Assembly (NCBI GenBank): GCA_019915135.1
Contig: JAHLMK010000004.1
Coordinates: forward strand, 2,790,001-2,854,000
DNA length: 64,000 nt
Source: Strobilurus pachycystidiatus
Lineage: Eukaryota > Basidiomycota > Agaricomycetes > Agaricales > Physalacriaceae
Reading direction: 5' to 3'
Part shown: positions 56,182 to 64,000 of the stretch, in pieces
How positions within the stretch are numbered: position 1 is the stretch's first letter
How the letters are laid out: every line of letters begins with the position of its first letter
The notes under the pieces: generated by a model
Databases searched by the model: none
What the model saw: the letters and a program-made list of their open reading frames with translations, nothing else
Told to the model about the DNA's origin: nothing
Made by a program: the position numbers and the translations under genes

Positions 56182-59100
56182 ATGCCTCCTAAGCCCAAGA
56201 AACGAACCCTCCGCGTCGTGCGCGCCGACAAAGATGAGGCCGACGACGCCCTGCACGTCGCGCAAGCGCGCACCATCAATCTTTCAAAAGATGGTCGACA
56301 TCTCCTCTCCTCCATCTCAACACCGTGTGCTCGTGTTGAGCCCGGTGAGACGGCGCCGCTGAATTGGACCACGCGCTTTATACCCCCACCGCCAATTCCT
56401 GCGGTTCACAAACATCGCTACGCAAACTCAGTGCGTACTTCCACATTCCAACTAAATACGTTCTTGGCGCTGAAAATTTGTTCAGGACCAGAATATGCTC
56501 AATTGGGTCTACAATGGGCGCCCTCAAGAGTTTTTACAGGAATTTGTCCAATTAGAGGCGCGTGGGGAGGACACGACTTGGACTTTTTGCCCGTCCTGTC
56601 ATGACGGTCTCCGCGACATGGTGCCCGGCAACGCCGTCTATCGCTGTCGGGACTGCTGGGGTTTGACAGGCGAATGTCTGTTGTGCCTGTTGGCCTCGCA
56701 TCGGCGGCTGCCATTCCACCAAATTTTGGTGCGCTGGAGAATTGTTTCTTTCCTCTTGCTTATCGGCTAACTTTTCCTTTAGTTTTGAAATGGAGTGCAT
56801 TTTGAGAAGAAAAAGCTGAAGAACCTGGGCTTGCGCATACAATTCGGTCATGCTGGGGGGAGAAGTTGCGATAATCCCCAGGCGGGCCCCTCAGACATCA
56901 CGATCATGCACGGCGACGGCATCGCCAAGGTTAACGCCGACTTTTGCGGGTGCGATCAGTGCCAGCCGACCCAAATTCAGATGCTCCGCTCAGAGGTTTA
57001 TCCCGCTACGACTCGCTTGCCAAAGACAGGCGCAACCTTTCGTCTGCTGGATCGCCACGAGAAATTGAGCTGCTCCGGCAAATTATCTTCCTACGAGCAC
57101 TACAAAGCACTTGAGAAAATGACCGATGCGACGCGCACATCCCTGCCCAAGGTAATGTTGAACTCTCCCCTTCATTCCATCATCTAATGACTAACTACCT
57201 ACTAGAGTCGATACAAATCATTCCTTCGGATGAACCGGCAGTACGGGCACATCAAACTGCTCAAGCGTCGCGGCCGTGGCGCCCTAGAAAACGGACGCGA
57301 GCTCACTGGTCCCGGCATGTTGGCTCTTCCGTGCCCAGCGTGTCCTCGCCCCGGTGTCAACCTTCCTCCTAACTGGCAGGCGGCGTCTTTAGAGGAACGG
57401 TCCGTTGTTTTTCCCGTGGCGGTGGGGTTGAATCTAACAAGGCAATGATCAGGTTTCTCTACCGACTTCTGCTGGCGCTCGACGCCAACTTTCATCTGTC
57501 AAATTTGCGACGTCCGAGCAGCATCGACCCTGGTCTCCATACAGGTCTGGCCTATCTTGTCGCGAACAAGGCTTACTTGGAACACATTGCAAAGTATCCC
57601 CGGCAAAAGGATGTGAGTTTTCATCGCGCTGCATGTTTGATTTTTCCTTACCATTTGACTAGATCAGTTCTTGCTCCGGCTTCAAGACGCTAGCGCATGC
57701 CGAATCGAAAAACTCGACCGGTTTACGTTCGACTGGTGTCGGGATGTGTATTTGTGCTTGACACGAGATGGTTCGTCCAACAGGCGTTGGCGACCTACAA
57801 AAGGGAGAACGGTACGCTGTCGAGACTATTTCTATTTGGTTGCGCTATACTGATGAATTCTTCAGATACTGTAACATGGACTTCATTGCCTTGTCTGGCG
57901 TTTGCGACGCTGGCGTACAACAACTATTCTTCTCTTACGATATCGCCTGCCAATGGTCAATAAACTTTCACAGGCGCATGGACAAGATGCCCATCTACCT
58001 GCAACTTGACAAGAACATCGAGGTTTCGTGGGGCATGCCGAAATGCCATTGCAAGGGTCATAAACTTGCCTGTCAGTGTCAATACAGCATGAATGTTCAA
58101 GAGGGTGTGGGTCGGACGGATGGCGAGGGTATTGAGCGCACATGGGCGGAGCTGAACAACTCCGCTGCCTCGACCAAAGAGATGTTACCGGGCGGTCGAC
58201 ATGACACCCTGGATGGACGGATTGGGGCTCATAACTTTGAGAAGCTCATTGATCTTGGTACGTTTGGTTACCATCCCTTTGTCGTGATGAAATTTAACGA
58301 TTCAAATAGGTGAAAGTCTCCATCGAAAACACGCCGCGGCCTTGGAGGGATCTGCAAGACACGTCGAGGCGCATGACAATTTTACCGCACTCTTCGAGGA
58401 GAACGTCATACAGAAATGGACGGAGGAGGTAGAGGCTTGGGGGAAGGACAATTCCCTTCCTAATCCCTATTTCATAGAGGCAGATCGTATGTTCCATTGC
58501 GTTTCTTTCTCTGTGAAACTTCCTTGACTACTTGCACAGGCGCAAGTGAAGGCAACGTTTGACTGGCCCTGGCGAAAGAAGAGCGCAGGGAACAAGAGGT
58601 ACAGCAGGTTTCACTCCACAAAACCAGCGCCTTGGTCTTTCTTTCTTTGGGGATAATGATCGAGGAGGAACAGTGAGCTTTTGGCCAATACTGAGAGGCT
58701 CACATTGCTCATTTGTATGAACAGGCATCGGGTCAAACAGTTGCTGAAATGCGAAGATAGTCATACGTCGGCTGTAATCAAGGAGATCCAGGACAAACAG
58801 GTCCTCCTTCAGACCCAAATTCGTCAGTTTCGCGACATGCAGAGGATTTAAATGCCCGCTGTGACTGGCGAATTGGCCGCTCTGTCAGGTTCGCGTCGAG
58901 GTGATGTGGAGACGGAGGTTCTATACATGCCTTCTGGCGTGGTACCGGCCGTTCGAGCGCTTGGCCTGTCTGGGGTCAGCGCAAAGGAGGAGAAACTGCG
59001 GGAGGCCCAGTGCTTCGATGCACTGGAGACTATTCGAGCTATGCAGCGCACTCGGCGTTCGATTACCGCTTTCCGACGAAGGAACATTCGAGGCACCAAA

Positions 59101-59832
59101 CGCACAGGGCGTTCGTTCACCATCATCAAACGTTTGGAGGCCAGATCTGACTTGGCAGTCAAGAAGTATCGCGGCGCCTGCTTGGCGCTCCTAACTCTGC
59201 GTGGCAAAGGAGACTGGGAGAAGGTTCTTCGAGTTCTCCACAATGAGGACGTCAAAGCTCTCGACAGCTTTATTTTTGACATCGACGAGCCCCCCCCAGC
59301 GAAGCGCGCCAGATCCGGGATCAAGGCCAACGATGTCCAATTTGGTAGCGGGCAATACGAAATTCCGTGGATTTGGCTGATGGAGGGTGCTGCTGGCTCG
59401 CTGGAGAAGGACGACCTTCACGGTTCGGTTCGCATCGAGTGGCTAAAGAGCCGGGCAAGGGCGAGGCGTTGGACGGAGGAGCTGAGGCTGATTGTATTCG
59501 AGAAGGCATGCACATTGGCGTCCTTCGCGAGTGAGGTATCAACTTGGGAAGGGCGTGTTTCGGGATGGCCTGCTCTGTCGGTTGCCGCTGCTGAGGGGGT
59601 GCGCGCGTATGGATTCCGCCAGGCCGCTGTATACCGTGATTTGTTGGCCCACTTTGCTGCGCTTTGGGCCAAGCCGCCGAAGCGCAAGCAGCAGCGCGTT
59701 CCGGATTGGATAGAGGTGAAGATGGCTGAGGAAGAGGAGTCAGATTCGGAGGATGAGGATGAGGTGACCGGTGCCATTCTCGCAGCGCAAGCCTCTTCCA
59801 CGGACCAGCCAGATCTCCCCTCTGTAGATTAG
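56182..59832 (+). pseudogene. KDZ-family transposase, element B (three stop codons)
   Basis: Same exon structure as the A copy, with the CxC2-type cluster (CPSCHDG, YRCRDCWGLTGECLLCLL) and acidic residues in LDANFHL, FFSYDIACQW and DGEGIERTW. Three in-frame stops are visible: TGA at 57759-57761 (A has CGG, in CICARHE), TGA at 58560-58562 (A has CGA, ASENNVRL) and TAA at 58849-58851 (A has TAC, QTVYMPAV). The base lost in A at RPTGVGDLQ is present here. The C-terminus to DEDEVTG is open. Not functional as it stands. Confidence 0.8.
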
Positions 59833-60083
59833 TGCCGTGTACTTGTACAGCCGTGATTTTGTATAGCCGACAATGCCAGATTTGGATTACCCCGCCTCTC
59901 ACCACGTCATACCTGCTTTATTGGGCGAAGGATGACTTTATTGATGCCAAATGGTACATATTGAGACGGTACACGATTAATACGTTGACAAATAGACTGA
60001 TTGCTAAGCAGTTGACCCAAATGAGGTCTTTTCCACTAGGTGTACCTCAGTGGGAACTGTCCAAATGAGGTTGACAAGCACCG

Positions 60084-60208
60084 AGTGGTTATAACCATTG
60101 GTATGAGGTATGCACACGGGCCAGACCCACTGGTTATAACCACACAATATGGCAACCGCCTGACTGGTTATAACCACGGACTTTCCCTTTTTCTTACTGC
60201 AATGGTTG
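60084..60208 (-). repeat. Right terminus and palindromes of element B
   Basis: AGTGGTTATAACCATT (60084-60099), then ACTGGTTATAACCAC-type copies at about 60129-60143 and 60163-60177, and the outer 31 bp to ...actgcaatggttg. Steps of about 44 and 35 bp, as in A and C. Confidence 0.75.
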
Positions 60209-60338
60209 CACTACATCGGAACCTCCCCCCTCCCCCGGCGTAGGGGTAACGCCTCCAATCACCACGACCTCCGACACTATCTTTCCCCTTGTATGAGCTC
60301 GCAGAACCGAACATTGAGTACTCTCCCTCCTTAGGGAG

Positions 60339-60883
60339 TTGACCATCCACATCGCGGAATTCAAACCAACAGTACGATCAGGTCCTACTCAATACCGGAG
60401 CCTTCTGGGCAGAGCTGCATGGGTCATAGACGTGGTCTATAGGTTGCTGAGACTAGAAGAAGACTGGGTTCTTCTTCGGTCTCTGGTGAACGGACATATC
60501 CCCATCATGGAACGATGTATGGAAGTTCTGTGGAGAACCCCCCAACATCTATCTCAACACACGAAAGAGGGATTATGCCTTCTTCAGGCAAGATATCTAC
60601 GGGGGCCACTACGACGTATACAAACCTCGACATTCTATACCAGCCACGCCTAGATCTCGCGGTGTTCTACCACCCCCCTTCCCTCACCCTAGACCCCTGG
60701 GCCGTGCACCTACACAGCACAAAACAAACTTGCAACACCCCGCACCACCTACGTCTCCTATACGGAGTGGAATTTGAGAAACCCACAAACCCCGTCCAAC
60801 CCTTGGGTCGAGGACTCATCCTTTTTCGACACCCCGTACTCTATTCCAACAATGGAAAGCCTTTCCGCACGAACCAGGAATAA
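60339..60883 (+). pseudogene. Unrecognised reading frames, possibly one broken gene
   Basis: Two overlapping plus-strand frames: 60339-60653 (VYRLLRLEEDWVLLRSLVNG, IPIMERCMEVLWRTP) and 60515-60883 (LDLAVFYHPPSLTLDPWAVH, LRLLYGVEF, VQPLGRGLIL, NGKPFRTNQE). Both have protein-like composition, so a single gene with one frameshift is plausible. I do not recognise the family. The opposite strand is also open over 60758-61303. Confidence 0.3.
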
Positions 60884-61285
60884 AACACCCAGACGACACA
60901 ATGGATCTCCTCGTGGAGGAGAGTCCTGACGTGAAATGGAAACTAGCAATGAAAAGACCGAAAAATAGGTTTCGAGCCAAGCAGCGTAGCTCATTCTCTT
61001 CGAAAGAGAAACACAGTCGAGGACTGTTGTAATGAAAATCCAGATCCACCGGTCAAAAAGACAACCACCTTTGCCAATAGCAATCCCCACACTATGAAAC
61101 GCTGCGCCACCTTCCAACAAAGGGCGAGCGTCTATCACCCATCGGCATGCCCGCAGGAACACCTCCGAAACAAGCACTCGCATCATCCGGACGCCTGATC
61201 CTAAAGGATGAGCCAGACAACAGAATATCTCCGGGAACGATCGACCATCACGCAAATCAGGAACATCATCCGTCACCACTAGTAC

Positions 61286-62267
61286 GTGTTTGTTAAAACA
61301 CACGCGACGCGTCGATCACAGCAAACAACGCAACCAAAAAACTCTCTGAAGTTGGGTATCAAACAACAAGAAAGGGGTATACATCCGTACTCAAACTACG
61401 GGAACAAAATCCAAGACAGCTCTCATCGACATCCTACCAAACAAAGTCCATCGCCCCAAGCCACCACTCCTCGGTTACCTCCTCCCACTCGCTCGCCATC
61501 CCCATCTCGGACAGACCCTCCGTCTTCGCCTTCTCCTCCCATCGCTTCCCCTCCTCCCCCTCCGTCGACGCCCAGAACGCCGTCACAATGTCCCTACGGG
61601 ACGAATACCGCCAGAAAAATCAAAGTGGGAGGTTGAAATTGACATTTCCTCGAATGATGACAGCAGGAGGGAGTTCCTCGGCCACTGGTTCCAATGCGTC
61701 AGGCGAACGCGAAAAGAAATAAAAAGATAGACGCACCAGGAGGCAACAGAAGTGCCCACGCGCTCACGGCCAGCGCTAGCGCTCGAGAGGTCTCACTACC
61801 TTGGAAAGGCACGAGCGAAAGACCTCTCTGCATCAACGGAGGAAGGAACTCAGCGTCCTTCACAAAAACGAGTGTGGTGCGCAGCAGAGTGAACTAAAAG
61901 GAAAAGTACCCACGACCCCAGACGTCCAGTCAAACAGCCCCGGCGCGGAATGATTGAACAAACTTACCAAGGCCAGCCACTCCGACGACGACAAAGATTC
62001 CAGTCCGAACAAATTGTTATTCGTTAATCCGTCGTCGACGGCGACAATACACCGTATCCACTCCTCCAGAACGAGGCCCGGGATTTGCCCAGGGCGCGCG
62101 TTGATGCGAAAGCCGCGATGATTGACAACCGGGACGGCGTCAGACGGCGCGGCTGTCGAACAACGCGTGATCAGAGCAAGTAGAGAAGTGGGCATCGTTG
62201 CGGGGCGTAGGAGAGTGGTTCTGGGGACCTTCTCCAGGGTGGCGCCATTATAACTGCGCGCGCACAC
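61286..62267 (-). CDS. Possible multi-exon gene, unrecognised
   Basis: On the minus strand a frame from 62267 (the internal ATG MPTSLLALITRCSTAAPSDA is a likely start) continues VPVVNHRGFRINARPGQIPG, LVLEEWIRCIVAVDDGLTNN and LALVSLFNHSAPGLFDWTSG. Further downstream on the same strand are FVKDAEFLPPLMQRGLSLVP and RDIVTAFWASTEGEEGKRW with WLGAMDFVW near 61440-61600. Splice sites between these are uncertain. The overlapping plus-strand Pro/Ser-rich frame at 61286-61636 is its shadow or low complexity. No family recognised. Confidence 0.35.
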
Positions 62268-62649
62268 CTGTGGATGTAGCCAAAATCCTCTTATCTGATA
62301 GTTATCAAAAAAAAATCACACGCAAATAGCCCGATGGTTATCGTGATCGATAACTATCGGTCAATAATACCAGCGCCAGGATGCCCAATAGGGAAGGTAG
62401 CATCCTAATATGGTAGGAGCCGTGCGCGGGCCCCCGCCGTCCTTTCCCAAACAAGCGCTGACATTCCAAATTCAAATAATATGCTGATTCCGATAATACA
62501 ACGTCCCGACGGGCTACCTAAAGCGCAAAAGAGTCCGTTACGGCTGCACGGCAACTCCTGGCTGATCGGCATCCTGCACGGCAGCATGCGAGTCCTCCTC
62601 TGCGATGATCGAAACCAAAGCGCTCCGCGCTGCTCCGTCCATAGGGCCC

Positions 62650-64000
62650 GACTTCTTTCCGCGTGGTGGAGTCGCCCGCCTCCATAGCTCCTCAAACGAT
62701 TCGCGTATCCGCCGCCGATCTGCTGCTTGCTTGACTGAATAAGCTCTGCGGCCACACAGAGCTCCTCCACGCGTAAGCCCACCCCTCCCAAATCTCGGCG
62801 CCGATCCCACTCCCTCTCCTCCCAACGCAGACTTTGTAAGACACACCTCATCTCTTCCTTCAACTTCTCCACTTCTTCACACCACCGAGTCTTGCGAGCC
62901 AGAGCCTTCGCCCATTCGATACGTACACCTGAAAACTCATGAGAGGTGGCCTTTGCAATGAGTACCACTTACACTCATGGAGATAACTGTCCTCTTCGAC
63001 GTCTGGTCCACCGTTAGCCGTCCATATCCATGATATGGTCGCCCTGCCCTCTAGAGATGTCCACGAATATATATTCGAGTATATTCTTATTCAGGCACAC
63101 GAATAATCCCCCCTCCAAGGGTCATAATTGTTATTCATGAATATACTCTTAATCTTATTTGTCAACTTAATCTTCACTGCGAATATTCTGCTTTTATTCA
63201 TGAATATTCATGAATATACGAGTATAATCATGTCAATATCACTCAAGATCACAGTTAAAGTTATTGAATGACCTATAAATCATTCAAACAGCATCTAAAT
63301 TTATCATAAACTTGTCTTAAGTACTGAGAATTTGGTATTGTCAGACACTCATGAATGAGTTGAGGATTATGTGAAACTGGAGGTTCATATTCTATATTCG
63401 TCAACTTATTCTTATTCACAAATATAATATATTCGTCATATTCATATTCATGAATAAGATTAGGAATATATTCATGAATATTCTCCTTTACTCCTTATTC
63501 GTGGTCATGTCTACTGCCCTCGCCTTAAACATCACGCCGTTTGCGGCCTGTCCCCGTCACCCTGCTATCCCGCTCGTGCAAACGTCCGAGCCTCTTCACC
63601 GCCTCCGCATCCGACTCAGCTGTTATATACACCTTCACGTCCTCATCCTTCAACTCCCTAAAAAGCCCACAAGACTCTCGCCCCACCAAGCGTACGAGAC
63701 CAACCCATGACCGGCGATATTTGTCGACAGCGTCCGTAATTTTTTTACCGATTGTCTCAATGATCGTTGCTGAACGACTGGTACCCCGCTGGCCTCGTAC
63801 ATGCGTGTTCCGGTAGTTTACGAGGTATCGCTTCGCACAGAGGCGGGATCTCAGTCTAGTGAGAGCATCTGCGCATTGCCCTCTGCGTAAGGCTGTCTCC
63901 TGCTTGATGAGTCTCTGGGGACAGCCGATTTCCGCCTGTAGCCTGTGGGACGCTGCACATTCCGAGGGCAGATAAAGTTTGACGTCCTCCGCTGCAGCAG
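62650..64000 (-). pseudogene. KDZ transposase C-terminal fragment, runs off the window
   Basis: Reading from the window end: AAEDVKLYLPSE, LIKQETALRRGQCADALTRL, YRNTHVRGQRGTSRSATIIE, RELKDEDVKVYI; then, after an AT-rich insertion, VRIEWAKALARKTRWCEEVE and ELCVAAELIQSSKQQ. The order matches the C-terminal half of the A and B transposases (DVETEVLYMPS, RNVRGTKRTGRSFAIIKRLE, IRVEWLKSRARARRWTEEL). Identity is clearly lower than A versus B, so this is a different KDZ lineage. Stops near 63020 and 63525 and the insertion make it a pseudogene in this region; the N-terminal half, if any, lies beyond 64000. Confidence 0.65.
63061..63504. mobile_element. AT-rich MITE-like insertion
   Basis: A 444-bp AT-rich block begins CCACGAATA and ends TATTCGTGG. 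It is full of attcatgaatat-type palindromes and interrupts the KDZ fragment between the DEDVKV part and the RIEWAK part. Flanks agatgt and tcatgt are similar, a possible imperfect target duplication. No coding capacity. Confidence 0.5.

Larger units (their letters stand above)
48000..60208 (+). mobile_element. KDZ DNA transposon B, left end missing
   Basis: Second copy of element A: same eight genes, order, orientation and intron positions, ending at 60208 with three palindromes and the terminus ...actgcaatggttg. Alignment with A begins abruptly at cgcggt (48000, equal to A about 21968), so the left terminus and the first third of gene 1 are absent. To the left is the hAT-like fragment. Genes 1, 4, 5 and 8 are disrupted; genes 2 and 3 are open. 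No target duplication can be tested because one end is lost. Confidence 0.8.

Noticed and set aside
20605..60208. Possible TET/JBP dioxygenase gene, since KDZ elements in mushrooms are often linked to them
   Set aside because: No HxD...H dioxygenase-like pattern or suitable open frame found within either element.
42293..60208. Treating elements C and B as one 18-kb element with a common left end
   Set aside because: The palindromes at 47.1 kb are in the orientation of C's own end, GACGAAG flanks C exactly, and hAT coding sequence separates C from B.
60339..61303. LTR or LINE retrotransposon remnant
   Set aside because: No reverse-transcriptase YxDD, integrase or protease motif and no long direct repeats seen.

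Overview
This window looks like a stretch of an Agaricomycete (mushroom-forming basidiomycete) nuclear genome. The genes carry many short introns (about 45-60 bp, GT..AG). The protein families are typical of that lineage: NLR-type receptors with kinesin-light-chain TPRs, Kyakuja-Dileera-Zisupton (KDZ) transposases with a CxC2 cysteine cluster, and a large Agaricomycete-only family of uncharacterised proteins. No rRNA, tRNA, CRISPR or prokaryotic operon signal was seen. The genus cannot be told from sequence alone.

Layout. (1) 1-20.6 kb and 33.8-38.1 kb hold three tandem copies of one NLR gene and its flanks: N1 (1310-6195, about 1524 aa, 12 TPRs), N2 (11748-16052, about 1334 aa, 9 TPRs) and N3 (35192-38106, one TPR, nonsense-mutated and 3'-truncated). 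Each has a six-exon layout and, unusually, two tandem P-loop-type domains. The first is degenerate; the second is a normal NB-ARC. They share a phase-2 intron at the same place in the fold. (2) Between the N2 and N3 units sits KDZ element A (20605-33753, 13,149 bp). It has terminal inverted repeats, arrays of an 18-20 bp TATAA-centred palindrome, a near-perfect 7-bp target duplication and a paralogous empty site at 10.30 kb. It carries eight genes: HMG-box-like, two paralogous genes of unknown function (one with a WG/GW tail), a basic protein, a Ser-rich protein, a small minus-strand gene, a mini-KDZ gene and the KDZ transposase. (3) 38.2-40.6 kb is a broken minus-strand member of an Agaricomycete expanded family. 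(4) 41.1-48.0 kb is a nested transposon zone. The N-terminal exons of a BED-finger hAT-like transposase are split by a 4,855-bp KDZ-type non-autonomous element (element C, perfect 7-bp duplication GACGAAG) and by a 273-bp CACTG MITE. A 0.5-kb hairpin MITE lies upstream. (5) 48.0-60.2 kb is KDZ element B, a second copy of A in the same orientation and gene order. It lacks its left end and several of its genes are decayed. (6) 60.2-64 kb holds unrecognised, probably broken genes and a third KDZ gene fragment (minus strand) split by an AT-rich MITE and running off the window.

How it fits together. The NLR cluster has been shaped by tandem duplication and by apparent sequence exchange in the TPR arrays. 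KDZ elements and their derivatives landed in and next to it. Several nonsense codons in the repeats look like CpG to TpG changes (CGA to TGA), as expected if the repeats are methylated and decaying. Both KDZ transposases read as inactive here: A by one 1-bp frameshift, B by three stop codons. Coordinates of exons and splice sites were read by eye.
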